A stretch of DNA of 64,000 nucleotides from Nonomuraea solani (GCF_900108335.1 NZ_FNVT01000006.1:372001-436000); one strand, 5' to 3'. Shown: positions 41,311 through 50,716, counted from the first letter of the stretch. Numbers and translations are program-made. Notes: generated from the sequence alone by a model not told the origin.

Positions 41311-41697
41311 GCCCTCGGCTGGGGCCGTGCCGTGGATCCGGCGATGGTGACACCGCGCAGGGTTGGTGCACGCGAACACGCGCGGGACACGACTGACAAC
41401 CCATTCGATCACTGCATCGTGCCCCTCGCTCCAGAGCACGCGGACACTGCGTGATCGCCATCGCGTGCTCCGACACCGAACGATCCCTCAGGTGGCTTCG
41501 TAAGCAGGCTTTCCCGACCTGTCCCGAAAATGCCTCCGGCCTCGGCGATACTCCTCTCATGGCACCAGGCAGGTACAGGTCGAGAGAGCTGACAAGCAGG
41601 ATGATCTACTCGAAGAACCTAGTCGGCAGTCGCAGCCTTCACGAAGCACGCTCGTCCGGCAAACCGATTGCCGATCGTCACGCGATCGAGTGCGACA
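41311..41697. other. Noncoding stretch, no feature recognised
   Basis: About 390 bases between the tautomerase and the HerA-operon end. Small open frames exist but lack ribosome sites and coding character. GC is lower than in flanking genes. I see no repeat, att-like sequence or tRNA. Confidence 0.5.
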
Positions 41698-44600
41698 TCA
41701 ACGGGATGCCCGCTCGATGATCTCCTGTTCGGTGAGTGGATCGGCGGGATGATGGCTCAGGCACTGTCGTGCCCGGATGAGCACCTCGGATATGCCTTCG
41801 CTCGCCGCATAAAACTGCCCGGTCTCCAGCCGTCCAACTCGGTCGGCGCGGCCTCCGCGGGCTCGCGCCAGCCCCTTGACCACCTCGATCTGCGTGGGAC
41901 TGTTGATTCTCCCGATGAACTGCGTAGTGGCGTTCCCCGCGATGTGGTTGTGCAGCCCGCGCGGTGTCTGGGTTGCGAAAACAAGGCCGAGGCCGTACTT
42001 ACGCGCCTGTGAGGCCAGTGTCAGCGTGCTGGCCAGCGCTTCGGTCTTGGGTGTTGCCGGTACGAGCGCCTGCGCCTCGTCCATCACGTATAGGCCATTG
42101 AGGGAACGGCCGCGGGCCGGATTCCGCTTGATCCAGGAGAAGAGGGCCATCTGAAGCTGGCTGACGAATCCGGGTCTCGCCTCATCGCTGAGACCGATGA
42201 AGCTGATGACGGAGACACGCGCCCGCTTGCCCGTGGATGGACTGAGCAACTGCTCGGGGTTCGCCGGCTCACCACGGCCCGCGAAAAGCGGGTCGTTGAT
42301 CGTCGCGGCGGTGAGGAGCTGTCCCAGCTCGTCGGCGATCTGATCCGCGCGGTCGATCTGACTGACTTCCAGCGGCAAAGCGGCAAGCAGGCCGAGAAAC
42401 GCGGCGAAGTCGCCGCCGCCCGAACGGGCGAAGTAATCGAGCGCCTGGCGGAGGATGGCTTTTCCCTTGCGCGCTTTGGCACTTGCCCCATCCACGTTAG
42501 CCCGAGGAGCGAGCGCTTCGACGGCCAGGCCGAGTGCGGAGTCCAGCTCGTCACGGTCATCGAGCACAGGCGCGAAATCGGGAAGCGGCTGGAAGGACAG
42601 CGGGCGCCCACGAGAACGTCCCGGAGTCCAGATCACGACCTCGGTTTCGGCGAAGTAGCGAGCCGCCTTGTCGGCGTCCTCGTCGCTCCAGCCAGGAGGC
42701 GGGCTGGGCCAGGGATCGCCCAGCCGGGCGAGGTCGTTGTTAGAGTCGAGCACAATCGACGACACCCCGTGCAGCGCGCACTCCTCGATGAGCCGCCGCA
42801 GGAACACGGTCTTCCCGGAGCCGGAGCCGGCGAACACGGCCGTGTGGCGGGTGAGAGTGCTCAGCTTCAGTTCGAGATCGGTGCCGGTGTCCAGGCGCCC
42901 GCCGACCGGGATGACCGCGGTACGGCCGCCTGCGGATTCCGGGAGGTCACTTACCGGCCGTTCGGATCCTGCGGTCGATGGCTGACGCGGCGGCGATGGA
43001 TCGCTGAGCGTCAGCGTGCCGAGCAAGCTGGTGAACAACTCGGTGCCACTGGCCGGGCGGCGAGCACGCAGCCAGTTCTCGAAATCCGGGTCCTCATCGG
43101 CTGCCATTTGGCGCAACGCCTCGAAGACACGTAGGTCGTCACCCCGGACGGTTAGTGATTGCCCGCCCCACTCCTTGAGCTGTGTCAGGCGAGCTTGCGT
43201 GGCCGGCCCATCCGACCAGGCGAGATTGCGTAGCACGACGAAACAGCGGTCGGGCGTCTCTGGGCCCAGGCCGGACGCTGTGATGCCGTCATTGAGCCGT
43301 TTCAGTGCCGCGATGTGGTGCGGCGCGCCGATCATCCGGAACGTCCAGTGCCGCTGTTCCTCGGAATCGGGATCCAGTGCCTGCCGCAGCCTCGCGTGCA
43401 GACTGGGACGGCGGCCCGGCGGCGGATCGACGGAGAAGGCTTCGCCCGCTTTGTCCTGCTCCTTGATCCAGACGTCGAGACCCGCAGCGAGCAAGGGAGG
43501 CGCGAGTTCGTCTTCCTGTTCCGCATCGAACGCACTCGATGCGTCAGCCCGCCGGCGCAATTCCGCGAAGCGCGCATCAAGCCGGGCCAGGTTCGCCTCC
43601 GGCAGGGTAGGAGGGATATCGACGAGAGGTATCACGGCGGGAACTGATTCTTCTCGATCGAAACGTTCCAGCGAACGTACGTCGCCTTCCGCTCGGCATG
43701 TCGCAACGTGTGTGCTGATGAGCCGTAGCAGTGTCCTGGGTGTGTGACCAGGTGCTGTGGCGAACGCGGTAGGGGCGATGGGCCATGCAGGGCTGGGCGC
43801 GGCGAAATCCGCGTGTGCGAACGCCACGGCGAACCTTCGCTCGACCAAGACGCGGGCGATGTCCGCGCTCGCGATCGTGGTGAGGATCAGGGCTGGCCGG
43901 AACCTGTCCTGTGCCGTTCCGATGGCCCGATTCTTGATCAGATTCCACGACGAGGGCAGGCAAGCCACCAAACAGAGCGTTCTCTGAGTAGAGTGCACCA
44001 AGGCCATGAGACCGCTCGCGATCTCGTCGATCACATCTTTCCGCGGTTCGGAATCGGGCGGCAGCGCGGCCGAGTCGGAGGCGGTGGCCAAGCGGGAGTG
44101 CTCGAGGAGTGCATCGATCTGATCTACCGCGATGACGCTTGGGCCGGTCAGCGCGAGGATCATCGACAGCTCGACCGCGATGTCGTGCGGCTTCTTGGCT
44201 CCTCGGCTCATTCCCCAGGCTTTGCGATCGCCCTCCTCGGCTTCCTCGGTCGACATCAGGTGATCGTGGGCGACGTCGAGGGCCGGGCCCGAGGCGGCGG
44301 CATAGAGAGCGAGCGCCCGGATGGTGTCGCGGCACCGCAGCAACTGCCGGTTCCTGGCAACCAGACCATTCACCAGAGCATCGAGGTCGCTGCGGGTGAT
44401 GCCCCCTTCACTCTCGATCGCTGCCCTGATCTGGTCATCGGCTCCCGCGAGGGTGGCCAGGGCGAGGAGGGCCACCATCGCCTGGCTCGGAGTGTCCGGG
44501 CCTGCGACCGAACGGCCCAGGTCCTCAACCATGGCACTCGTGGTCCGATGCCAGAAGTCGTCTCCCGCGCTGAAATCCACGAGAAAGAAGTAGCCGCCGG

Positions 44601-44856
44601 CCTGCGCGATCTTGCTCCTTACCCAGCCGAGGAGGTGGGTCTTGCCGGCGCCTCCTTCACCCTGGATCACGACGCCGAGCGGGCTGGTCCGGGATGCGAC
44701 GGACGCCTCGTCGATGCCGTCGAGGATCAGTTGCTCCGCCCGTGGATGCATGCCGTCGACGTGGAAGGGAGGCGGGTTCCAGGCGTGCTCGGCCGTTGTC
44801 GCCCAGTTGAGGACTCTGGAGATGGCGCGTAGTGCCTGTTCCTCGTTCTCATTCAT
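41698..44856 (-). CDS. Double-ATPase HerA-like protein of a putative defence operon
   Basis: 1052 residues with two ATPase units. Residues about 40-300 carry Walker A GEGGAGKT (66-73), Walker B VIAVDQID (241-248) and a sensor-1-like LCLVACLPSS, as in ORC/Cdc6-type AAA+ proteins. Residues about 640-1050 are a HerA/FtsK-type motor: GSGSGKT (677-683), LYVMDEAQ (922-929) and ATQTP (961-965) followed by the NxxxQFIGRINSP region. HerA rings translocate DNA with a partner nuclease. The gene is last in a four-gene operon and its start overlaps the previous stop (ATGA). A fused double-ATPase form is uncommon. Anti-phage function is inferred from the partners. Confidence 0.87.
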   Translation of the reverse strand: MNENEEQALRAISRVLNWATTAEHAWNPPPFHVDGMHPRAEQLILDGIDEASVASRTSPLGVVIQGEGGAGKTHLLGWVRSKIAQAGGYFFLVDFSAGDDFWHRTTSAMVEDLGRSVAGPDTPSQAMVALLALATLAGADDQIRAAIESEGGITRSDLDALVNGLVARNRQLLRCRDTIRALALYAAASGPALDVAHDHLMSTEEAEEGDRKAWGMSRGAKKPHDIAVELSMILALTGPSVIAVDQIDALLEHSRLATASDSAALPPDSEPRKDVIDEIASGLMALVHSTQRTLCLVACLPSSWNLIKNRAIGTAQDRFRPALILTTIASADIARVLVERRFAVAFAHADFAAPSPAWPIAPTAFATAPGHTPRTLLRLISTHVATCRAEGDVRSLERFDREESVPAVIPLVDIPPTLPEANLARLDARFAELRRRADASSAFDAEQEDELAPPLLAAGLDVWIKEQDKAGEAFSVDPPPGRRPSLHARLRQALDPDSEEQRHWTFRMIGAPHHIAALKRLNDGITASGLGPETPDRCFVVLRNLAWSDGPATQARLTQLKEWGGQSLTVRGDDLRVFEALRQMAADEDPDFENWLRARRPASGTELFTSLLGTLTLSDPSPPRQPSTAGSERPVSDLPESAGGRTAVIPVGGRLDTGTDLELKLSTLTRHTAVFAGSGSGKTVFLRRLIEECALHGVSSIVLDSNNDLARLGDPWPSPPPGWSDEDADKAARYFAETEVVIWTPGRSRGRPLSFQPLPDFAPVLDDRDELDSALGLAVEALAPRANVDGASAKARKGKAILRQALDYFARSGGGDFAAFLGLLAALPLEVSQIDRADQIADELGQLLTAATINDPLFAGRGEPANPEQLLSPSTGKRARVSVISFIGLSDEARPGFVSQLQMALFSWIKRNPARGRSLNGLYVMDEAQALVPATPKTEALASTLTLASQARKYGLGLVFATQTPRGLHNHIAGNATTQFIGRINSPTQIEVVKGLARARGGRADRVGRLETGQFYAASEGISEVLIRARQCLSHHPADPLTEQEIIERASR

Positions 44857-45488
44857 CGCGCCTCGATCGCCAGCAGGTGCTTCCTCACACCGCCTATGAG
44901 GACGGCCGCGTGCCTGTCCTCATCGGTCAGGATCTTCTGGTCCGCTTCCGGTACAAGATGAACGTCCGGCAACTGTTCCAGTTGTCGCAGCGCCTCGTCC
45001 ACCTCCTCGCGGGGAGCGTCTTCCAGCTGTGCTCTCAGATCTGTCAAGAGCACCCAGTCCTGCGGTTCACGAGCCAGATGCCAGTAGGCGTCGCGGATCG
45101 CCTTGGTCAGATCGCCCGAGACCGCGGTCTCGCCTTCGCGGGCTTTGACGACGAACTCGGCCAGGCTCAGGTCAGCCGCGTCGAGGTATCCCTTGATCAC
45201 GCGCAGGACACCGTACAGGGTGCGGCCGAGCGATCCTCCCCGGTCCGGAGCCGAGCCTTCCAACTCTGTCACGCACCAGGCCCAGCCCTCCTCGGTGAGC
45301 GTGTGGTGATAGGACCTGCCCAGCTTCTCGCTCGTCACGAGAGCACGCTTGTTCACACGACGGCGCGGCTCACCGTCGAGTGCGTCACCTACGTGGGCTC
45401 GAAGCTCCGGGTTGGACGCCGTCCCGCCGAGCGTCATCAGGCCCAGGAGCAAGGCCCGCTCCCGGGTTCCGAAGGCGGTGTTCTCCAT
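44853..45488 (-). CDS. Two-winged-helix-like protein of the HerA operon
   Basis: 211 residues, no enzyme motif. The N-terminal part (LLLGLMTLGGTASNPELRAHV, then VTSEKLGRSYHHTLTEEGWAWC) reads as a winged helix. The C-terminal part (DWVLLTDLRAQLEDAPREEV, then EALRQLEQLPDVHLVPEADQ) reads as a second, ending in HAAVLIGGVRKHLLAIE. Such wHTH-wHTH proteins often bridge DNA and an ATPase. Strong GAGGAG precedes the ATG. It lies two bases after the unknown gene and overlaps the HerA gene by four, so stoichiometric production with the motor is likely. Confidence 0.65.
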   Translation of the reverse strand: MENTAFGTRERALLLGLMTLGGTASNPELRAHVGDALDGEPRRRVNKRALVTSEKLGRSYHHTLTEEGWAWCVTELEGSAPDRGGSLGRTLYGVLRVIKGYLDAADLSLAEFVVKAREGETAVSGDLTKAIRDAYWHLAREPQDWVLLTDLRAQLEDAPREEVDEALRQLEQLPDVHLVPEADQKILTDEDRHAAVLIGGVRKHLLAIEAR

Positions 45489-45490
45489 GG

Positions 45491-46591
45491 TCAGCTCTCC
45501 TCGGATCGATCGTCCACAACTTTGCTGAAGCTGGTCGCTATGAGTTCACGACGGCCGTTGACGTCCATGAGCGTGCCGGCAGCACGCACGAGGTATCGGT
45601 TTCGATGCGCGTCGACGGCTGCGTCATAAGCCGCCTCGTCGGGCAGGCGCACCCATATGGAGCCGCGCGGCTCGCCATCACCGATCGACACCTGGCCACG
45701 TACGTGAACGCGGAACCGGTCCTCGCCCCCGTTGTCGAAGAGCGTGCCGATGAGTCCGGTAACTGAAGCGCCTTCGCGGTGGAGACGCCGAAGCCTATGG
45801 GCGACGCGACGCAGCAACGTTCCGCTCTCAGCCTCGAAGACCACTGTCTGCGCGGGTATCTCGGAGGGCAATGCGCGGGCCCAGCGGAAACCGACCTCGA
45901 AACGGGTTCCGGGGTCGGGGCCGGCGAATCGGGCGAGTGCGACGCACAAGTCGGCCGACACACCGTCCCGGACCATGCCATCGAAGACGCTGATGTCGCC
46001 GGTTCTGTGTACCTCCGCGCTGGCTTCGCGCAGGAGCAGCGTGGCGCGTTGGAGCAGGGCTAAGGTGCGACGCGCCAACGGAGGGACGCCGGGATCTTCC
46101 TCTTGTAACGGGACGCGTACGGTGAGGAGGTCTGCGGACGGCACGATTGGCCCGATCCATACGCGCGCGAGCAGATCACGCACTTCCTTGGGTGCTGTGC
46201 CATCGAACACCGGCCGAGGCCCGCTCAGAGCGGCACGCGCCGCCGCGCTCAAGGCGGCTTGCGCGCTGTTGAGAGCTGTGACCGCATCGGCCAACCCGAA
46301 CTGCCCATTCATGGGGGCGATGGGTGCGCGGTACCACTGGACATCGGCCATGGGCGAGCTGATGTCGGACGCAATGTCCTCAGCAGAGCGACCCTCCACC
46401 CGCGCCAGCAGCGAAAAGATCTCTCTGAGCCGCCGCGGCCCATCGGCCAGATCGTCCGCCCCAGGCACCAGGATCTCGTGATCACCGTCATGCACCCAGA
46501 CAGCCGCACCTCTCCAGCCCTCTGGCTGGCGAACCCACCCGGTAGCGGCCAGATAGCTGCTGACGTCCGAAACCGACACACTCCTCATCAT
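45491..46591 (-). CDS. Unknown protein of the HerA operon, possible OB-like C-terminus
   Basis: 366 residues from ATG 46591 (a GTG one codon upstream and another ATG one codon downstream are alternatives). No recognised domain. The N-terminal 100 residues include an EILVPGADDLADGPRRLREI segment. The last 110 (SVTGLIGTLFDNGGEDRFRV, then VRGQVSIGDGEPRGSIWVRL) form an alternating strand pattern consistent with an OB or similar barrel. It has no signal or TM. Its start overlaps the DUF4365 stop (TGATG), so it is coupled. It may be the specificity or inhibitor subunit. Confidence 0.7.
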   Translation of the reverse strand: MMRSVSVSDVSSYLAATGWVRQPEGWRGAAVWVHDGDHEILVPGADDLADGPRRLREIFSLLARVEGRSAEDIASDISSPMADVQWYRAPIAPMNGQFGLADAVTALNSAQAALSAAARAALSGPRPVFDGTAPKEVRDLLARVWIGPIVPSADLLTVRVPLQEEDPGVPPLARRTLALLQRATLLLREASAEVHRTGDISVFDGMVRDGVSADLCVALARFAGPDPGTRFEVGFRWARALPSEIPAQTVVFEAESGTLLRRVAHRLRRLHREGASVTGLIGTLFDNGGEDRFRVHVRGQVSIGDGEPRGSIWVRLPDEAAYDAAVDAHRNRYLVRAAGTLMDVNGRRELIATSFSKVVDDRSEES

Positions 46592-47100
46592 CACGCGAGT
46601 GACCCCGTAGGTGCCCCGACGAGCTCGCGTAACGCACGAACCGTGAGAACGTTCCCCAACGGTACGTGGATAGGGACATGCCGTTTGGTACTCGGTGAGG
46701 CGATGGGTTGCTCCCCCTCGAACCCGCGGTAGTAGCAGAGCCGGCTCAACGTCAGCCCCTCGGTCTCCACGCGCGCATAACGGTCGCTTTCCGAGGGGAC
46801 CACGACGAGGAACAAGTAGCGCGGGACGAGAAACGGACCGGCGACGAGCTTGTTGTACTGCACCTCGTTCAGTCCGCGAAACTGCAGGTCCGGGCCCTTA
46901 CACAGCGGCGCCGACCACGACTTGACCTGTACCTCGATGGCGGGCGAGGAAATATATCCCGTTCTTCCTGGGTATCGAAAGCCCAGGTCGATGCCGTCAT
47001 AGTCGAGATCGTCCTGATAGACGAGAAGGCCCGCAGCCGAAGCAAGCACCCTCACGTAATCTTCAGCGAACTTGCCTTGATGGTTCTGCTGGTCCAGCAC
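46591..47100 (-). CDS. DUF4365-type PD-(D/E)XK nuclease-like protein
   Basis: 169 residues. The arrangement E14 ... YDGIDLGF (D38) ... IEVQVKS (Q58-x-K60 preceded by E56) reproduces the nuclease core of DUF4365, a restriction-endonuclease-like family; N-terminal NHQGKFAEDYV is typical. The catalytic D and K are present, so nuclease activity is expected. GTG 47100 has GAGGGAG six bases upstream. First gene of the four-gene operon. DUF4365 genes are frequent in defence islands, usually beside ATPases, which supports a DNA-cleaving role here. Confidence 0.78.
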   Translation of the reverse strand: MLDQQNHQGKFAEDYVRVLASAAGLLVYQDDLDYDGIDLGFRYPGRTGYISSPAIEVQVKSWSAPLCKGPDLQFRGLNEVQYNKLVAGPFLVPRYLFLVVVPSESDRYARVETEGLTLSRLCYYRGFEGEQPIASPSTKRHVPIHVPLGNVLTVRALRELVGAPTGSLA

Positions 47101-48000
47101 GCAGTCTCCCTCACCACCGGCCGCCCGATCCGCACGCTAGAGAGTATCTTTCACGCAGCCAAGAGGGAGGGACATTTCGCTTTGGCGACGTATGAGACAC
47201 GTCTTCGTCCGGCCTTTTACGGTCGCCCTGAATATGCGAATTCGTTCGGTGCCGGACCGCAGTGACATGTCATTACCTGAAGCCAGGCGTACCCTCCTGC
47301 AACCGCACTCGCTGCGGCGACATCCACCGCGGGCATCGCCACCTCGATGTTGACGGCCGACGGCTCTCGCCCGAGCCCGGCAGCGCGGAAGGAGGATCGT
47401 CATCCTGCGCCACGTCTCCGCGTACGCACCTCCGGGCGACCTTGGCCAGCAGGGCAAACGACCGGGCGCGGCTCGACGCGCGTTCGGCCTATCAGCAGCT
47501 GGAGCTGCGGGGCCACCACCATCGGCGATGGTCCGATCCGCGACAGCAGCGGGACAACCTCCCGATCCGGCAGGTCAGAATGACCGCCCTCGGGGCGCCG
47601 GTAGGTCCAGCAGCGTCGATCAGCCACGTGCCCACCCATCCGGAGTTGGCTGCGCAGATCCGCCAGGTAGTTGACGGGCCCGGGCTTCTGGTGCGAGGAC
47701 AGGATCGCCGTCGACCGTCCCGCGTCCGGCCGTCCTCACCTGGATCACTCAGCAGCTTGCCGAGGAGGTCTTGTGAGAAATGAGCATTGTGTAAACCCAT
47801 GCGCGCCTCAGTGCGTCGAATGACGCATATCGCTTCAGCGGACCTTTGTGATGTCCCGCTTAGGTGAGGCCCGCAAAATATGAAGGCGACTCGACTGGCG
47901 CAAGGAGGGGGATTGCCGTTGTCAGCCGTTACTCGGGTGATGGAAGTGTTACGTTGGCACGTCCAGGGGATCGTTCCGCCCCAGCTCGTGAGCACCCTAC
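47101..48000. other. Spacer upstream of the HerA operon; no confident gene
   Basis: About 900 bases. It must hold the operon promoter (before 47100, minus strand) and that of the PASTA gene (before 48001). Open frames exist on both strands (for example 47262-47783 plus and 47492-48130 minus) but none shows a family, a good ribosome site, or plausible composition. A minus-strand stretch near 47400-47720 looks weakly coding (IGPSPMVVAPQLQLLIGRTR) and may be a decayed gene I cannot identify. Confidence 0.45.
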
Positions 48001-48669
48001 ATGGCAGGTAACTCGAAAGGCGCCGGCTGTCTGACGCTCTTCGCGATCTTGGCTGTCGCGGGCGGTTGTATGCAGTTGTTCGGCTACGAAAGCGACTCCG
48101 AGAAAGCCGCCGCTGCGGCCGAGACCGCACGGGAGGCCGGCCTGCCCGATCTGGTGGGCAAAACCCTCACCGAGGCCCAGAACCTCGCCCAGTCGATGGA
48201 TATCAGCCTGGACGATCAGGGCATCGGCGTCGTCAACTCCTGCGATGACAAGACCGATTGCCTCATCTTCCGGATGTCTCCCAAGCCCGGCACCGTGATG
48301 GACGCACACGGCGAGCTGTCGGTGGCATGGACGACCGGCGAAGAGCGGGCCTGGTACGACAAGCACCGGAAGATGCCGAAAGTGGTGGGCTGGTCGGAGG
48401 AGAAGGCGGAACGCTTCTTCGAACCCATCGAGGCGGCCGTCACCGATAGCACCTCACGGGAGAGCAAGAATGTGCCCGCCGGGAAGCACCTGGTGATAAG
48501 CCAGTCTCCGAAGGCTGGGAAGCCACTGAAGCTCGGCCAGAAAATCAAACTCGTGATCGGCTACAACTACGAGCCGTCCACCAGCAACAGCACCGGCAGC
48601 ACGGATATCGACGTACACGTCGGCAACGGGGGCGAGTCGCGATTCTGTAGCCGCCGCTGGTGGTGCTAG
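48001..48669 (+). CDS. Membrane-anchored PASTA-domain protein
   Basis: 222 residues. One hydrophobic segment (about 10-22) ends in AVAGGC, a poor lipobox, so it may be a lipoprotein or TM-anchored. Two PASTA-like modules follow (LPDLVGKTLTEAQNLAQSMD near 48, and a second beginning MPKVVGWSEEKAERFFEPI near 122), ending in a Ser/Thr-rich tail and a Cys-Arg-Arg-Trp-Trp-Cys end. PASTA modules bind muropeptides or beta-lactams; here there is no kinase or PBP domain attached. Separate from its neighbours. Confidence 0.75.
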   Translation: MAGNSKGAGCLTLFAILAVAGGCMQLFGYESDSEKAAAAAETAREAGLPDLVGKTLTEAQNLAQSMDISLDDQGIGVVNSCDDKTDCLIFRMSPKPGTVMDAHGELSVAWTTGEERAWYDKHRKMPKVVGWSEEKAERFFEPIEAAVTDSTSRESKNVPAGKHLVISQSPKAGKPLKLGQKIKLVIGYNYEPSTSNSTGSTDIDVHVGNGGESRFCSRRWWC

Positions 48670-49080
48670 CGGCGTTCGTCGACCCAGGCCCCGTAGCTTG
48701 GTTGGCAGACCTTCGCTTTTGGGCATCCGGGAGGTTCTCCTCGAAGCCGCGGATGGCGACGGTACCTGGACTTCTGCCCTGTCCACTCGGAAACTGGGTT
48801 TCGTGCCGCAGGCTGAGGCCTTGCTGTCCAAGGACATCGAACCGCGTGGTCGGCCACGATGGACCATGCTGATCGGCTCCGGCTTACAGCCTTGTCCGGC
48901 GCCCCACCCTCCCGACCGCCTACCGCGAAACCTTCTGATAGACCTCCTCACTGAAAGTTTCCCTGGCCGCAGCCCCTCTACCAGCGCCGTTATCGGCGGC
49001 TGTCGCCGCGCACCCTCCCCTGGACGTCGGATGGCGTACCTTACTCCCGCTCGTCCACATCCGCGTCCAAGGGAGTCGTC
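48670..49080. other. Noncoding spacer
   Basis: About 410 bases between the PASTA and Cip1-like genes. Several short frames on both strands lack ribosome sites; no repeats or hairpins stand out. It carries the promoter region and AAGGGAG site of the following gene near its end. Confidence 0.5.
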
Positions 49081-49857
49081 GTGCGTACATGGCCGGCCCG
49101 CGCCGTTGTGTTCTTCCTGTTGGTGCCGCTGACGGCGGCCCCCTCCACCTCGGCTCAGGCGGACGCGCGTACGTGTGCGAAGGCGAACCTGCTGTTCTGC
49201 GAGGACTTCCAGGCCATGCCCGTCGGCGGCGCCGGCAGTCTGCGCTGGGGAATCGACACCAAGCACGGCACGCTCACCGTCGAGCGCGGCGGGCGGCGGG
49301 GACAGAAGGTGCTGCGTGTGCACACCGAGGGCAACGGCCGCGCGTTTCTGAAGGTGGACGACTTCGCCGCGCCGGGCAACAGCTTCTACGGGCGCGTACG
49401 GTTACGGGCCGGCGCGTTCCCGACCGCTCCTGACTGGGCGCACTACACGCTGGTCGAGGCGACCGGCGACGGGCCCGAGATCGTCCGCCCGCTCGGCGGC
49501 CAGTACGCCCCGCCGCCCCACGGGGGAGCCGCGTACTGGGGCGTCGGCGCGGACGGCGGCCCCACCGGGGACTGGACGAACTGGCGGCCCACCGCGCCCT
49601 CCGTCGCCGGGACCTGGACATGCGTGGAATGGCACATGGATGCCGCCGACAACCGGATCTCGTTGTGGTTCGACGGGGTGGCCAAGCCAGAGCTCACCGT
49701 GTCGACCCGGGAGCACGGCGGCAACCCGGTGGACTTCGTCTTTCCGCGGTTCGACACGATCAAGCTGGGCTGGCAGCTCTACCAGGCGAACCCGACCCCC
49801 GCCGGCTACGACGTGTGGATCGACGACATCGCGCTGAGCAGCCAGAGAGTGGGCTGC
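49081..49857 (+). CDS. Secreted Cip1-like/ConA-like lectin-fold protein
   Basis: 259 residues from GTG 49081 (AAGGGAG upstream). A Sec signal (RAVVFFLLVPLTAAPSTSA) is cleaved near residue 28. The mature part (LLFCEDFQAMPVGGAGSLRW, then FYGRVRLRAGAFP, HYTLVEATGDG and WYLFDGVAK-like LWFDGVAKP) matches the beta-jelly-roll of Cip1 and related extracellular polysaccharide-active proteins. Cip1 is a secreted accessory in plant cell-wall degradation, later linked to lyase activity. It has no attached binding module and Cys-rich ends (ARTCAKAN, TWTCVEW, RVGC). Confidence 0.75.
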
Positions 49858-49926
49858 TGACCGTATACGGATCCGACGGTGGCGAATGCTCCCAGCGCAG
49901 AGCCGTATGTGGCACGACGACCCCCG

Positions 49927-50518
49927 TCAAGGAGCACATCCTGCGACGAGCTGGCGGGTGATGCTGGGATCACTGATTTCGGTGTCGTCCGCCGGCAGGA
50001 ACGCCTTCGACAAGATGACCGACAACATTCCACCGTCCTCCTCGAACGGCAGGAACACCGATGAGGTGGAGCGGCCGGGACGATGCGGCTCCATCAGGAT
50101 GTTGCCCGACCCCAGATGGATCCGATAGGTACGCCTTTGCCCCCGTACGCGCAGGAACCGGTCGGTCAGCTCCACCCGGTCGGCGATCTTCAGCCGAAGC
50201 AGTAGCCGGGCCAGGGCGTCACGCCGCATGCGAGCGGTCTCACTCAGTTCGCCGAACCCGTACGACTGCCAGTAGCCGTCGTGCCCGGCCGCCGTGCCCC
50301 AGTCGTCCTGCTGAGGGTCGGAGGCGACCCGCATGCCCCAGCTCGCCTGCCGGCCGGCGAGCGTCTTGACGGCCGCCCCCACGTCGCCGCCGCACTCGTA
50401 GTCCCAGTGACCGATCGACAGCCCTCTCCAGCAGCGCCTTGGCCTGCCCGTAGCGCACGAAGTGACCCTTGAAACGGCCGGAGTGGGTACGGGTGCGCTC
50501 CTCGGCCGGGGTGAGCAC
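49927..50518 (-). pseudogene. C-terminal remnant of a DUF4132/DUF7737-type (MolR-like) gene
   Basis: Reading the minus strand, an RYGQAKALLER stretch is followed by a one-base frame change near 50424. It then continues LSIGHWDYECGGDVGAAVK, RVELTDRFLRVRGQRRTYRI and HLGSGNILMEP, and ends in VFLPFEEDGG-MLSVILSKAF-LPADDTEISDPSITRQL. This is the conserved C-terminal end of DUF4132 proteins (several hundred residues normally). Everything upstream is missing. It is a decayed fragment, not expressed as a functional protein. Confidence 0.7.
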
Positions 50519-50686
50519 TCTTGAGGGAGAGAACGCCCAGCGGGGATCACATTCGAGTCCAAGCGATCAGCGCTCGTGATCGGGCGAAATCCAGCCTCCG
50601 CGGCGCGGCATCCCACAAGGTCCCTGACGGCATCCGATTCCGGCCGCCACCGGCACGCACCAAGTTGTCCCTACTCAGGAGTTCGC

Positions 50687-50716
50687 TCTGCTCAGAGCAG
50701 ATCTGCCCCAGGCAGA
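50687..50716. promoter_or_regulatory. Two back-to-back 15-base palindromes: PopR-type operator
   Basis: TCTGCTCAGAGCAGA (50687-50701) abuts TCTGCCCCAGGCAGA (50702-50716), each with perfect 6-base arms and a 3-base centre, 41 bases before the clpP start. The form TCTGCY-N3-RGCAGA matches the PopR recognition sequence as I recall it from Streptomyces clpP3-clpP4. The tandem arrangement implies cooperative binding by two dimers. Confidence 0.82.

Noticed and set aside
41451..41720. Plus-strand frame after the tautomerase
   Set aside because: Overlaps the end of the HerA gene, lacks a ribosome site and shows no domain.
47262..47783. Plus-strand frame of 173 codons in the HerA-operon spacer
   Set aside because: No ribosome site, Arg/His/Ser-rich composition and no recognisable domain.
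48454..49323. Minus-strand frame across the PASTA/Cip1 spacer
   Set aside because: Composition and overlap with two supported plus-strand genes mark it as a shadow.
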